Origin: CAZDGV01 sp964505195
GTDB lineage: Bacteria > Bacteroidota > Bacteroidia > Chitinophagales > Chitinophagaceae
Direction: 5' to 3'
Assembly: GCA_964505195.1 (NCBI GenBank)
Contig: CAZDGV010000004.1
Location: forward strand, 41,571-105,570
Length of the DNA stretch: 64,000 bases
The position numbers were made by a program, and so were the translations under genes. A model generated the notes under the pieces. The model had not been told where the DNA came from. It made no database searches and saw nothing but the letters and a program-made list of their open reading frames with translations. Positions within the stretch are counted from its first letter, which is position 1. Every line of letters starts with the position of its first letter. Positions 1-9,306 of the stretch are shown here, in pieces.

Positions 1-79
1 CCTGCTGAACAACAGGGGATCTTAAACCAATCTTATTTACAGACAATGTGACAACAATATCTTAAACAATACAATAGAC

Positions 80-93
80 TGTTTTCGAAAACA
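80..93. promoter_or_regulatory. 14-bp perfect palindrome upstream of acs
   Basis: TGTTTTCGAAAACA reads the same on both strands and lies about 106 nt before the acs start codon. It could be a dimeric regulator's operator or simply a chance AT-rich palindrome. A short AAACATTT word follows it and recurs at about 113-120. Nothing else is recognisable in bases 1-199 apart from a near-consensus -7 element (TAGCTTTT, 136-143). Confidence 0.3.
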
Positions 94-199
94 TTTCGCT
101 GCATAGAACACGAAACATTTTTCAAACTTCTTTTCATAGCTTTTGAAAGTCGTTTTAACGCATGAATGCTTACATTTATACCCCTCTAAATTGCTTTTC

Positions 200-2140
200 A
201 TGTCGTATCCCTATCAAATTAAGTCGTATGACCAATACCGCGAGGCTTATCACCGCAGCATTGAATCGCCGGAGCAATTTTGGTCTGAAATAGCCGATCA
301 TTTTCAGTGGAAGAAAAAATGGAGCAGCGTGCTCGAATGGAATTTCACAGAACCTCGTGTTGAATGGTTTAAGGGTGCCACGCTGAATATTACAGAAAAC
401 TGCATCGACCGCCATCTGGCAACGCTCGGTGAAAAGCCTGCCATTATTTGGGAGCCCAACCATCCTGATGAACGGGTTCGGGTGGTAACTTATAATAGAC
501 TGCACAAGCGGGTATGCCAGGTGGCGCAAATGTTAAAAAACAATGGCGTTAAAAAAGGCGATCGTGTTTGTATTTACATGGGCATGGTGCCCGAGCTGGC
601 TTATGCCGTGCTGGGATGTGCCCGTATTGGCGCGATTCACAGTGTAATTTTTGGAGGCTTTTCTGCTCAAAGCATCGCCGATCGTTTACAGGATGCTGAA
701 GCGGAATATATCATAACCTGCGATGGTGCCTTTCGTGGCGGCAAGGATATACCGTTGAAGTCGGTGATCGACGATGCGCTGATCGGAAACCAAAAAGTGA
801 AGAAAGTAATTGTATATACCCGCACCCGCACGCCGGTATCCATGATCAAGGGTCGCGACCTCTGGTGGGAAGACGAAATGGAACATGCCGAGCATCAAAT
901 TGAGCGGGAAGGTAAAGTGTCTTTTTCGGCGGAAGAGATGCAAGCGGAAGATCCGCTTTTCATTCTATATACATCGGGCAGTACCGGCAAGCCCAAGGGA
1001 GTGGTACACAGCACCGCAGGATATATGCTATGGACCAACTACACCTTTTTAAATGTATTTCAGTATCAGCCGGGCGATATACATTTTTGTACAGCCGATA
1101 TCGGCTGGATTACCGGCCATAGCTATATTTTATATGGTCCGCTCAGCGCAGGGGCCACTACGCTTATGTTTGAAGGCATTCCTACCTTTCCCGATGCGGG
1201 ACGTTTTTGGGATATCGTTGATAAACACAAAGTGAATATTCTTTACACGGCACCTACAGCCATTCGCAGTTTGATGGGCTTTGGAACCGCACCGCTGGAG
1301 GGCAAAGATCTTTCTAGTCTGAAAGTGCTGGGTACCGTAGGCGAACCCATTAATGAAGAGGCCTGGCATTGGTACAACGAGCAGGTAGGTAAACAACGGT
1401 GTCCTATTGTTGACACCTGGTGGCAAACCGAAACAGGCGGCGTCCTCATTTCCAATATGGCCGGCATCACACCGGCAAAGCCCAGCTGGGCTACCCTTCC
1501 TCTGCCGGGCGTGCAACCCCTCTTGGTCGACGAAAATGGTAAGGAAGTAACGGAAAGAGATGAACACGGAATACGAAAAGGAAATCTTTGTATTCGCGCA
1601 CCCTGGCCGGCAACCATTCGTACCACCTATGGCGATCACGAGCGCTGCAGGCAAAATTATTTTGCCACCTACCCCAATCTCTATTTTACGGGCGATGGCG
1701 CTTTGGAAGATGCCGATGGTAATTTTCGCATTACTGGCAGGGTAGATGACGTGCTTAATGTAAGCGGCCATCGTTTAGGAACAGCTGAAATTGAAAATGC
1801 AATCAATATGCATGCGGGTGTAGTGGAAAGCGCAGTAGTGGGTTTTCCGCATGATGTAAAAGGGCAGGGCATTTATGCATTTGTTATTTACGGACAAATG
1901 CATCAAAACGATTCTGATCTTACCCGAAAAGATATTTTACAAACCGTTACACGTGTAATTGGTCCCATTGCCAAACCTGATAAAATTCAGTTTGTAAGCG
2001 GACTTCCCAAAACCAGAAGCGGAAAAATTATGCGACGCATTCTGCGCAAAATAGCAGAAGGTGCCACCGATCAATTAGGCGATACCACCACACTGCTCGA
2101 TCCGGGGGTAGTGGATGAAATAAAAAACGGCAGACTATAA
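200..2140 (+). CDS. acs: acetate--CoA ligase (acetyl-CoA synthetase)
   Basis: The product activates acetate to acetyl-CoA through an acetyl-AMP intermediate in the cytoplasm. It has 646 residues, close to the usual length of about 650. An N-terminal ACAS region leads into the AMP-binding domain with the P-loop-like YTSGSTGKPKG at residues 257-267. The C-terminal AMP-binding domain ends with RSGKIMRR, whose catalytic lysine is residue 609, the same number as in the enteric enzyme. The ATG at 200 (MSYPYQ) was chosen. An in-frame TTG at 143 would add 19 residues that do not look like the family. The gene stands alone; its stop codon lies in the loop of a hairpin shared with the convergent gene. 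A propionyl-CoA or acetoacetyl-CoA ligase is possible but less likely. Confidence 0.93.
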   Translation: MSYPYQIKSYDQYREAYHRSIESPEQFWSEIADHFQWKKKWSSVLEWNFTEPRVEWFKGATLNITENCIDRHLATLGEKPAIIWEPNHPDERVRVVTYNRLHKRVCQVAQMLKNNGVKKGDRVCIYMGMVPELAYAVLGCARIGAIHSVIFGGFSAQSIADRLQDAEAEYIITCDGAFRGGKDIPLKSVIDDALIGNQKVKKVIVYTRTRTPVSMIKGRDLWWEDEMEHAEHQIEREGKVSFSAEEMQAEDPLFILYTSGSTGKPKGVVHSTAGYMLWTNYTFLNVFQYQPGDIHFCTADIGWITGHSYILYGPLSAGATTLMFEGIPTFPDAGRFWDIVDKHKVNILYTAPTAIRSLMGFGTAPLEGKDLSSLKVLGTVGEPINEEAWHWYNEQVGKQRCPIVDTWWQTETGGVLISNMAGITPAKPSWATLPLPGVQPLLVDENGKEVTERDEHGIRKGNLCIRAPWPATIRTTYGDHERCRQNYFATYPNLYFTGDGALEDADGNFRITGRVDDVLNVSGHRLGTAEIENAINMHAGVVESAVVGFPHDVKGQGIYAFVIYGQMHQNDSDLTRKDILQTVTRVIGPIAKPDKIQFVSGLPKTRSGKIMRRILRKIAEGATDQLGDTTTLLDPGVVDEIKNGRL

Positions 2141-2153
2141 ATGTCTGCCGTTT
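2125..2153. terminator. bidirectional terminator between acs and the OMP gene
   Basis: An 11-bp perfect stem AAACGGCAGAC / GTCTGCCGTTT encloses a 7-nt loop containing the acs stop codon. A six-base T run follows the stem on the minus strand, so it fits the minus-strand gene ending at 2173 best. On the plus strand only TTT follows. Confidence 0.7.
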
Positions 2154-2172
2154 GGGTGTGATAAGGTTTATA

Positions 2173-3267
2173 TTAAAGATCGCCGAGGCGCAAGCCAATG
2201 GAATAAGGTGTTTGATCTAAGCCATTGCGGTGAAGCGGCGTAAGTGCATAGCTGCCATACACTGTAACCGGTCCCAGATTTAATTCTCCGATTGCCGAAA
2301 CGCGCCAGGGGTTGAGATTGAAATCGTTTTTAAATTTTTCCTTGCCGCGTTCTTCGCTCACCAATTTTTGTCGAGATGCATACAAATAACCAACACTCAT
2401 TCCTGCACTAAAGCCCAATGGATCTTCCTTTTTTGGATTAAAGTTAAAATGAAGCATCACGGGTAGCGTTACGTACTGAGTTACCAGCTTGTTTTTTTCA
2501 AAGTCTTGAATATCTGCATCTCTAGCAATGTAATCCCTCGGGTCAGAGAAATAACGGATATTTTTTTGGTATCTAAAGTTATTCATCTCAACACCAAGCC
2601 CGTATTTCAGATTTACTACATGTTTAATAATGTTGATCCGCTGCATGAAAAACCAGAGGTTTACATTGATCGATTTTCCATTACGCAGATCAAGCTGATC
2701 TGCTGTGCCGTCAGGGAAATAGCCGTTGGGCCCACTAATGGATGGCAGTGCATAATTGCTGCGGTCTGAAACATTATTAAATCCAATATCGAGCATTAGG
2801 AAATTGGTAGCGATATTCTTTTTTGTTTTTTTATTATTCTCAATCTCAAGTGTGAACACCTTTGTAGCGGAGTTACTTTTATCATTCTTAGTTTTTGTCG
2901 AATCACTTATGTAAACATGAGTGTTGTCTTCATCTGTTTTGCTTAGCGGGCTGATTAAAAAGTTGGTTGCTTTTTGATGAATTACAATTTTTCCTATGCG
3001 AATGATGTTGGAATCAATATAAACACTGGTTGTGTCTTCTTTTGAAGTGTATTCTTTCAGCTTCCTGATAATTTTCCATACCGATTCGCTCGAATCGCTA
3101 CCGATATTATTTCTCCTTGTCACCACATAGGCATTGGCCTTTTTATACACCGTGATGTTGCCTACTTTAACAATGTTCGTATCAATGATGATGCGGGTTG
3201 TGTCCTGAGCTACTCCGGACAAGCTGCAGATCGCTGCTAATAAAAAAAGGACGACTTTTTTGAACAT
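2173..3267 (-). CDS. outer-membrane beta-barrel protein of an ECF sigma module
   Basis: This is a 364-residue secreted protein with a signal peptide (residues 1-20, cleavage near GVA-QD). Two similar segments follow, at about 23-50 and 79-106, each of the form (D)TT-x-I-x-IDTNI-x-(K/R)-x-G-x-I-x-(V/I), 56 residues apart. The C-terminal 200 residues look like an 8-10 strand outer-membrane barrel of the PorT/OmpW-like type: alternating hydrophobic strands, VTLPVMLHFNF, and a terminal YSIGLRLGDL. It lies 17 bp downstream of the anti-sigma-like gene and is probably the last gene of that operon. I infer that it is a sensor or effector in the envelope; its function is unknown. Confidence 0.6.
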   Translation of the reverse strand: MFKKVVLFLLAAICSLSGVAQDTTRIIIDTNIVKVGNITVYKKANAYVVTRRNNIGSDSSESVWKIIRKLKEYTSKEDTTSVYIDSNIIRIGKIVIHQKATNFLISPLSKTDEDNTHVYISDSTKTKNDKSNSATKVFTLEIENNKKTKKNIATNFLMLDIGFNNVSDRSNYALPSISGPNGYFPDGTADQLDLRNGKSINVNLWFFMQRINIIKHVVNLKYGLGVEMNNFRYQKNIRYFSDPRDYIARDADIQDFEKNKLVTQYVTLPVMLHFNFNPKKEDPLGFSAGMSVGYLYASRQKLVSEERGKEKFKNDFNLNPWRVSAIGELNLGPVTVYGSYALTPLHRNGLDQTPYSIGLRLGDL

Positions 3268-3284
3268 GCTTACTTGTTTTTGAT

Positions 3285-4397
3285 TTATCGGTTATCTTTT
3301 ACAGTAAAGAAAAACAGGCTTACTTTATCGCTTTCCATATGCAAGGGTACCCTTCTTTCGATATTGCGTTTTATTTGACGGAAAAGCCCTTTGATAGCGC
3401 TTGGACGGGCAGAAATTTCTTCTGCATCGATTTCGTTTGCTTTGAAGTCATTTTCAAGTTCATTCGTTTCTGCTTGTGAAAAAGATGTCGCATCATTTGT
3501 TGCTAAAGATGATACGCTTGATGCTGCAGTAATGTTACGCTCCTGTGGCAATATTTCTTCTATGCTGAATTTTTTTGAATCTGATGCATCGTTTGGTATA
3601 GGAGCTGTATTTGCCGAAGCAACGGACTGATTATTTTTTACAAGTAGTGTCGGCACTTCAGTCGATGGCTTATTTATGGAAGAACTTGTATATTTTACGG
3701 GTGTGGTTATGCGCGTATTTTTTGTATTCCCCGAGGTGCCGGTTTTTGTCTGTTTTATCCCAACGATCTCTTTTTCATCAACTCCTTGTAAGGTATCCGG
3801 ATGATCTGCTGAAGATGTTTTTGATACAAAAACAGGTGTCAGCGGTTCCTGCTTATTGAGCATAAGCCATCCGGCTGCAATGATAACTCCAGCAACTGCT
3901 GCTGCTGCGGCATAACGGATAAAACGATTGAACAGCAATGGCCTCGGTGCCGATTTTTCGTCTTTGTACAATGCTGCCTTATCTTTTAAAACGATTTCTT
4001 TATCTGGTATGCAGATGGTGTTTTCAAGTTCAAGCAGAGATTGTTTTAGTAATGCATCCTGTGTAATCTTTTTTTCCAGCGCTTTTCTGGCATCCGATGT
4101 CAGTTCATTGTCTATGTATAGTAGAAGCGCTTCATCTGTTTCATTTTTAAAAAGCGATTCTTTGAAAGACGCGCTGATATTGTTGTCGTCAATGCATTTT
4201 GTGGCAAAAAGCAACTCCAGTTCCTTGTTTAAATCCGGATTTTCAGCAATGAAAGCTTCCACTGCCTTTTTTTGTTTATTTGAAAGCTCATTGTCTGTGT
4301 ATAGCAAAAACCACTCCTCGTAATTCCCACGGTGGATTTGCTCCCCCCCGCCGGAGGGGTGATCACTGCTAAAGAATATGGTTTTGTTAAATGACAT
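3285..4397 (-). CDS. membrane anti-sigma-like protein with duplicated N-terminal module
   Basis: The product has 370 residues. The cytoplasmic part contains two copies of one module (about residues 25-64 and 88-127), each with a (Y)(T/I)DNEL(S/T) core followed by a helical K/E-rich segment. One transmembrane helix spans about 161-180. The remaining 190 residues are periplasmic, Ser/Thr/Asn-rich and probably disordered. The layout (cytoplasmic binding domain, single helix, periplasmic tail) and the 11-bp overlap with the ECF sigma gene support an anti-sigma role. There is no zinc-binding HxxxCxxC motif, so it is not a classical ZAS protein. The function is inferred from architecture and neighbours. 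Confidence 0.6.
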   Translation of the reverse strand: MSFNKTIFFSSDHPSGGGEQIHRGNYEEWFLLYTDNELSNKQKKAVEAFIAENPDLNKELELLFATKCIDDNNISASFKESLFKNETDEALLLYIDNELTSDARKALEKKITQDALLKQSLLELENTICIPDKEIVLKDKAALYKDEKSAPRPLLFNRFIRYAAAAAVAGVIIAAGWLMLNKQEPLTPVFVSKTSSADHPDTLQGVDEKEIVGIKQTKTGTSGNTKNTRITTPVKYTSSSINKPSTEVPTLLVKNNQSVASANTAPIPNDASDSKKFSIEEILPQERNITAASSVSSLATNDATSFSQAETNELENDFKANEIDAEEISARPSAIKGLFRQIKRNIERRVPLHMESDKVSLFFFTVKDNR

Positions 4398-4872
4398 GTT
4401 CGATGCTTACAAGATAATTTTTTAACTGCATTCTTGCTCTGTGCAGGTACACTTTTACCTGTGTTTCGTTGAGTCCGGTAATTTTCCCAATCTCTTCATA
4501 GGTATAGCCCTCATAATCTTTCAGTAGCACCAGGCTTCTTGATGTTTCATTGAGCTTTGAAAGCGCTTCGTTCAACACCTTCTTCAAATTTGAAACGGGT
4601 TTTTCACTAATCTTTAGCCCCTCCGGCATCGTTTCCTCCAGTTGAATACGTTTGTATTTCCGAATATGATCAATCATTTGTCGGTACGCAACGGTAAACA
4701 AATAGGTTTTGCTGCGAAGGGGATCTACCTGTTCTCGATGCATCCACAATTTTTCAAATGCAGTTTGAACCACATCCCTTGCGTCTTCTTCATTGCGCAG
4801 ATTCTTAAGTATAAAACGATAAACATTATCCGCATATTTATTTACACATTCGTTATACTCCGCAGTGGTCAT
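4387..4872 (-). CDS. ECF-type RNA polymerase sigma factor
   Basis: This 161-residue protein has the two-domain ECF layout. Region 2 covers about residues 5-75 (DARDVVQTAFEKLW and TYLFTVAYRQMIDHIRK, matching the -10 recognition helices). Region 4 covers about 100-155 (LNETSRSLVLLKDYEGYTYEEIGKITGL, with a helix-turn-helix at the end). Region 3 is absent, as expected for group 4 sigma factors. It is the first gene of a three-gene operon with the anti-sigma-like and outer-membrane proteins. I infer that it responds to an envelope signal; the target regulon cannot be seen here. Confidence 0.9.
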   Translation of the reverse strand: MTTAEYNECVNKYADNVYRFILKNLRNEEDARDVVQTAFEKLWMHREQVDPLRSKTYLFTVAYRQMIDHIRKYKRIQLEETMPEGLKISEKPVSNLKKVLNEALSKLNETSRSLVLLKDYEGYTYEEIGKITGLNETQVKVYLHRARMQLKNYLVSIEHVI

Positions 4873-5077
4873 TTGGCTATTCTTGACTGGTTTTGTTTCC
4901 GGCTACGATACTTATACGTTTTTCAGGACAAAATGTTACAGTTCAAATATCCGAACTGAGAAATAACGGCTGTACCTAAAAAACCAGCATATTCGAAGTT
5001 TTCAAGATTTTAACAAATCCATAAACAGATATTTACCTGAGTTGGCCATATTCTATATAATGAACTGCAAAACACGG

Positions 5078-5085
5078 TAACTTTG
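5078..5085 (+). promoter_or_regulatory. -7 promoter element of kbl
   Basis: TAACTTTG matches the Bacteroidota -7 consensus TAnnTTTG, 21 nt before the kbl ATG. No convincing -33 TTTG stands at the usual spacing. The rest of the 4873-5106 intergenic region is AT-rich and holds no other recognisable feature. Confidence 0.5.
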
Positions 5086-5106
5086 CCCAGCAAAATCTGT
5101 TGATGC

Positions 5107-6294
5107 ATGAATGAAAAGCTTGTCCATCGAATACAGGCCGAATTAGAAGAGATCAGAACGGCCGGTTTATTTAAAACAGAAAGGATTATTGAGAGTCCGC
5201 AGGGCGCTGAAATTGTGGTAAACGGTAAGACGGTTCTCAATTTCTGTGCAAACAACTATTTAGGGCTTTCTTCGCATCCCAAAGTAATTGAAGCTGCTAA
5301 AAAAGCCATCGATCATCGCGGCTTTGGTATGAGCAGCGTGCGCTTTATTTGCGGCACCCAAGACATTCATAAGGAGCTGGAAGCAAAAATTTCTGCATTT
5401 CTCGGTACGGAAGATACCATTCTGTATGCAGCAGCTTTTGATGCCAACGGCGGGGTATTTGAGCCCTTGCTAAGTGAAGAAGATGCCATCATCAGCGATG
5501 CTCTCAACCATGCATCTATCATCGACGGTGTGCGTCTATGTAAGGCCCGTCGTTTTCGGTATGAGCATAACAATATGGCAGATCTGGAAGCAAAGCTGCA
5601 GGAGGCATCTGATGCCCGCACCCGACTGATCGTTACCGATGGCAGTTTCAGCATGGATGGCACCATTGCACAACTCGATCGCATTGTTGAACTGGCAGAA
5701 AAATATGATGCAGCTGTAATGATCGATGAATGCCATTCCAGTGGTTTTTTAGGAAAGACCGGTCGTGGTACACATGAATACCGCGGTGTGATGGGGAAAA
5801 TCGATATCATCACCGGTACCTTGGGTAAGGCGTTGGGCGGTGCCAGCGGCGGATTTACCAGCGGCCGTAAAGAAGTAATTGAAATGCTGCGTCAGCGTTC
5901 TCGTCCTTATCTGTTCAGCAATACCCTTGCACCCAGCATTGTAGGTGCTTCCATTGCCGTACTTGATTTGCTGAGCGAAACCACCGAACTGCGCGATCAG
6001 CTGGAAACAAATACCAAGTATTTCCGTGCGAATATGACTGATGCCGGTTTTGACATCAAGCCCGGTGATCATCCTATTGTTCCTATCATGCTATATGATG
6101 CAGTGATAGCGCAGCAATTTGCTGCCAAACTATTGGAAGAAGGTATTTATGTGATTGGATTCTTTTATCCCGTAGTGCCAAAGGGACAAGCACGGATTCG
6201 TGTGCAGCTTAGTGCAGCACATACCCAAGCGCATCTCGATACTGCCATTGCTGCTTTCAAAAAAGTAGGAAAGGAATTGGGGGTCATCAAATAG
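5107..6294 (+). CDS. kbl: glycine C-acetyltransferase (2-amino-3-ketobutyrate CoA ligase)
   Basis: A PLP enzyme of the alpha-oxoamine synthase family. It converts 2-amino-3-oxobutyrate and CoA to glycine and acetyl-CoA, the second step of threonine degradation by threonine dehydrogenase. It has 395 residues, against 398 in E. coli. Visible features are [14 protein letters not shown] near the N-terminus, the DGSFSMDG loop, the cofactor-binding [11 protein letters not shown], and the Schiff-base lysine at about residue 241 in [12 protein letters not shown]. 8-amino-7-oxononanoate synthase and serine palmitoyltransferase are homologues, but the length and the [19 protein letters not shown] segment favour Kbl. 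No threonine dehydrogenase is in the window. Confidence 0.92.
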   Translation: MNEKLVHRIQAELEEIRTAGLFKTERIIESPQGAEIVVNGKTVLNFCANNYLGLSSHPKVIEAAKKAIDHRGFGMSSVRFICGTQDIHKELEAKISAFLGTEDTILYAAAFDANGGVFEPLLSEEDAIISDALNHASIIDGVRLCKARRFRYEHNNMADLEAKLQEASDARTRLIVTDGSFSMDGTIAQLDRIVELAEKYDAAVMIDECHSSGFLGKTGRGTHEYRGVMGKIDIITGTLGKALGGASGGFTSGRKEVIEMLRQRSRPYLFSNTLAPSIVGASIAVLDLLSETTELRDQLETNTKYFRANMTDAGFDIKPGDHPIVPIMLYDAVIAQQFAAKLLEEGIYVIGFFYPVVPKGQARIRVQLSAAHTQAHLDTAIAAFKKVGKELGVIK

Positions 6295-6326
6295 ATTGGA
6301 CGAGGGTTAATTATAAAAAACGAGTT

Positions 6327-7136
6327 ATGCGTTTATCATACTATACTTTTTTTATCGGATTGTTTTTTTTGAGTGCCTGTAACCTGAATAATATCAGCAG
6401 CGACAATAATATCAAGCCGCTGTTTGAAAAATACCAGGCGAAAGGCAGTTTTGCTATGTTCGACAATGCGCAGGGTGAATTTACATTGTATGATACCGCT
6501 TACTATCGCAAGCGTTTTTCGCCTGCATCTACTTTCAAGATTGTGAACGGACTGATTGGCTTGGAAACAGGGCGCATATTTGATGAAAATATGGTTATTC
6601 CCTGGGATGGCGTGGAAAGATCGATACCCGATTGGAATAAAGACTTAACCATGTCGGAAGCTTTTCAGGTATCTTCTGTACCTTATTTTCAGGAAGTAGC
6701 CAAGCGCATTGGTCGCGATACGATGCAATACTGGATTGATACACTCGGCTATGGCAATAAGGATATCAGCGGACCGATCGACTCTTTCTGGTTGAATCAA
6801 ACCCTCAAAATTTCACCCGACGAGCAACTCGGTTTGGTAAAGCGTCTATATTTCGGACAGCTTCCTTTTCAGAAACGCACGCAAGAGATAATGAAAAAGG
6901 TGATGCTGCGAGAGAGTAATTCGCTCTACAAGCTCAGCTATAAAACCGGGTGGGGTAAAAATGAAAAAGGAGAAGAACTCGGCTGGGTGGTTGGCTGGAT
7001 AGAAGAAAATCGCCATCCCTATTTTTTTGTATTGTTGGTGGAATCGCCTGATCCCAATTACGATATGGTTAACCGTCGCATGGCTTTGCTGAAAGACATC
7101 CTAAACCACTATGAGTTTATGCAGGGCAAAAAATGA
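6327..7136 (+). CDS. class D (OXA-type) beta-lactamase, lipoprotein
   Basis: This 269-residue protein carries every class D active-site motif: the nucleophile motif S68-T-F-K71 (K71 would be the carbamylated lysine), S116-S-V118, Y142-G-N144, W155 in FWL, and K206-T-G208 followed by W. A lipobox (LSAC, Cys18) ends a short hydrophobic signal, so the protein is probably membrane-anchored in the periplasm rather than soluble. It starts 32 bp after kbl on the same strand and may be co-transcribed. Base composition by eye matches its neighbours, and no mobile element is near, which suggests a resident chromosomal gene. BlaR/MecR sensor domains share this fold, but here it stands alone with no sensor transmembrane region. 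The substrate range is unknown. Confidence 0.85.
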   Translation: MRLSYYTFFIGLFFLSACNLNNISSDNNIKPLFEKYQAKGSFAMFDNAQGEFTLYDTAYYRKRFSPASTFKIVNGLIGLETGRIFDENMVIPWDGVERSIPDWNKDLTMSEAFQVSSVPYFQEVAKRIGRDTMQYWIDTLGYGNKDISGPIDSFWLNQTLKISPDEQLGLVKRLYFGQLPFQKRTQEIMKKVMLRESNSLYKLSYKTGWGKNEKGEELGWVVGWIEENRHPYFFVLLVESPDPNYDMVNRRMALLKDILNHYEFMQGKK

Positions 7137-7248
7137 TGCTGCCCTGCTGTTCAAGCAAGGATGATCGTTGCCCTAACAAGCGCTGTTCATACAACCATCG
7201 CGGCTTTTCTTTGTTACCTTTACATTGCCATCGATAAAATCATGTTCC

Positions 7249-9282
7249 ATGCAATTGTACTGTCCTTCGCTCACTGCTTATCAGCGACTAATTACTAGAG
7301 AGGTTAAGATCGGAGACTTGTACATGGGCAATCCCGGCGGGGGTATCTCTCATCCTATTCGGGTGCAAACCATGACCACCACCGATACGATGGATACGGA
7401 AGCAACCGTTGCACAGTCTATCCGCTGCATCGAAGCGGGGGCAGAGCTGGTGCGTATTACCGCCCCTTCACGAAAAGAAGCCGAAAATTTACAACAGATC
7501 AAAGATCAGCTGCGTAAGCGCGGATACCATACCCCATTGGTTGCCGATATTCATTTTACTCCGAATGCAGCTGAAATTGCGGCGCGGATTGTAGAGAAGG
7601 TAAGGGTGAACCCGGGCAACTATGTTGACAAGAAAAAATTTGAACTCATTGAATATACGGATGCCGATTATCAGGAAGAGATCGATCGCATCAGAGAGCG
7701 TTTCACTCCGCTGGTACAAATTTGTAAGTCGTACGGTACTGCCATGCGCATCGGTACCAATCATGGCTCCTTGAGCGATCGAATTATGAGTCGCTATGGC
7801 GATACACCCATGGGCATGGTAGAAAGTGCGATGGAGTTTTTACGCATCGCCCGCGATGAAAGCTTTCATAACATCGTTCTCAGTATGAAAGCCAGCAATC
7901 CGCAGGTAATGGTGCAGGCATATCGATTGCTCATTAAAACAATGGAGGAGGAGTTTGGTACTTGTTATCCTTTGCATTTGGGGGTTACAGAAGCAGGCGA
8001 CGGAGAAGACGGAAGAATAAAGAGTGCAGCAGGCATCGGAACATTATTAGAAGACGGTATTGGCGATACGGTAAGGGTGAGTTTAACCGAAGATCCGGAA
8101 TTTGAAATTCCCGTTTGTCGCGATCTGGTAAAGCGATATCATCAGCGTTCAGAACATCTTCCCATCCCTGCTATTGAGAAATTGCCCTATTCGCCTTTTT
8201 CCTACAAGCGAAGAGACAGTTTTGCTGTAGATAATATTGGAGCCGGTCAGGTGCCTGTGGTGATTGCTGACCTGAGCAAAATAAATCATATCACCCCGGC
8301 AGATCTGCAGCATATAGGTTACAGTTATGATGCAGCTACCGATAAGTGGAGCATCAGTGATGCTGCAGCTGATTATATTTTTACCGGTCATCAGCAACTC
8401 GATTTTGCATTGCCCGGTACACTGAAAGTGATTGTGTTTCCCGAAACATGGAAAGCATGTGCCACCACGATTGCCGGTGAGGAGAAATATTTCCCGCTTT
8501 TTATGGACAGTGGCTTTGCACAGGCAGCGGCTGTGAGTGAGAAGATGAATTTTGTGATGCTCGATTGCTTTAGTGATGCAACACCTGTAAATGACTTTAC
8601 CTTTTTAGATGCTGTTGCGAATGATCCGCGTGTGGTGCTTTGTTTACGATCATCCAATTTGCATGCCATGCCTGCAGTGCGCCGGATGTTTTGTACACTC
8701 ATGCAAAAAGGCATACGCAACCCGGTGGTGTTGATGAGCGATAGTCGCTGGCAAACAGCAGATGAACATTTAATTCATTTTGCTACTGAATGCGGCGCAT
8801 TGCTGCTTGATGGAATGGGCGATGGCATTAGTTTAAGCATACCAGATACGGCAGCAGAACAGAAAGAAGGTATCAATGCCAGCGGGAGGAATTATCTCAA
8901 CAATGCTTCGGTAGAGCAGTTTTTAAATCAAACGGCTTTTGGTATTCTGCAGGCCTCACGTACACGCATTTCAAAAACAGAATATATTTCCTGCCCATCC
9001 TGCGGACGTACGCTTTTTGATTTGCAGGAAACCACTGCTAAAATCCGTTCCGTTACCCACCATCTGAAAGGAGTAAAAATTGCCATCATGGGATGTATCG
9101 TAAATGGCCCGGGTGAAATGGCCGATGCTGATTTTGGTTATGTTGGAAGTGGACCGGGAAAAATTACATTATATAAGGGCAAGGAAATTGTAAAGCGCAA
9201 TATTGAAAGTGAAGTAGCTGTAGAAGAACTCATACAGCTGCTGAAGGAATATGGTGCATGGGTAGATCCTGTTACAGCCTGA
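7249..9282 (+). CDS. ispG: 4-hydroxy-3-methylbut-2-enyl diphosphate synthase (flavodoxin/ferredoxin), long type
   Basis: An [4Fe-4S] enzyme of the MEP isoprenoid pathway that converts MEcPP to HMBPP. The 677-residue protein is far longer than the roughly 370 residues of the E. coli enzyme. The TIM-barrel part (about 1-300) and the C-terminal reductase-like Fe-S part (about 560-677) are separated by a large inserted domain, as in other Bacteroidota and in plants. The cluster cysteines are visible in CPSC (582, 585) and MGCIVNGPGE (616). The ATG at 7249 was chosen; the in-frame TTG at 7225 lies over a likely promoter (TACCTTTA, 7215-7222). The gene is convergent with the ArsR gene. Confidence 0.93.
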   Translation: MQLYCPSLTAYQRLITREVKIGDLYMGNPGGGISHPIRVQTMTTTDTMDTEATVAQSIRCIEAGAELVRITAPSRKEAENLQQIKDQLRKRGYHTPLVADIHFTPNAAEIAARIVEKVRVNPGNYVDKKKFELIEYTDADYQEEIDRIRERFTPLVQICKSYGTAMRIGTNHGSLSDRIMSRYGDTPMGMVESAMEFLRIARDESFHNIVLSMKASNPQVMVQAYRLLIKTMEEEFGTCYPLHLGVTEAGDGEDGRIKSAAGIGTLLEDGIGDTVRVSLTEDPEFEIPVCRDLVKRYHQRSEHLPIPAIEKLPYSPFSYKRRDSFAVDNIGAGQVPVVIADLSKINHITPADLQHIGYSYDAATDKWSISDAAADYIFTGHQQLDFALPGTLKVIVFPETWKACATTIAGEEKYFPLFMDSGFAQAAAVSEKMNFVMLDCFSDATPVNDFTFLDAVANDPRVVLCLRSSNLHAMPAVRRMFCTLMQKGIRNPVVLMSDSRWQTADEHLIHFATECGALLLDGMGDGISLSIPDTAAEQKEGINASGRNYLNNASVEQFLNQTAFGILQASRTRISKTEYISCPSCGRTLFDLQETTAKIRSVTHHLKGVKIAIMGCIVNGPGEMADADFGYVGSGPGKITLYKGKEIVKRNIESEVAVEELIQLLKEYGAWVDPVTA

Positions 9283-9306
9283 TGTTCATTTAGAGAGAGG
9301 AATACT

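Noticed and set aside
1130..1771. 213-codon open frame on the minus strand inside acs
   Set aside because: It is fully antisense to a well-matched enzyme gene, has no recognisable domain and no start-site context.
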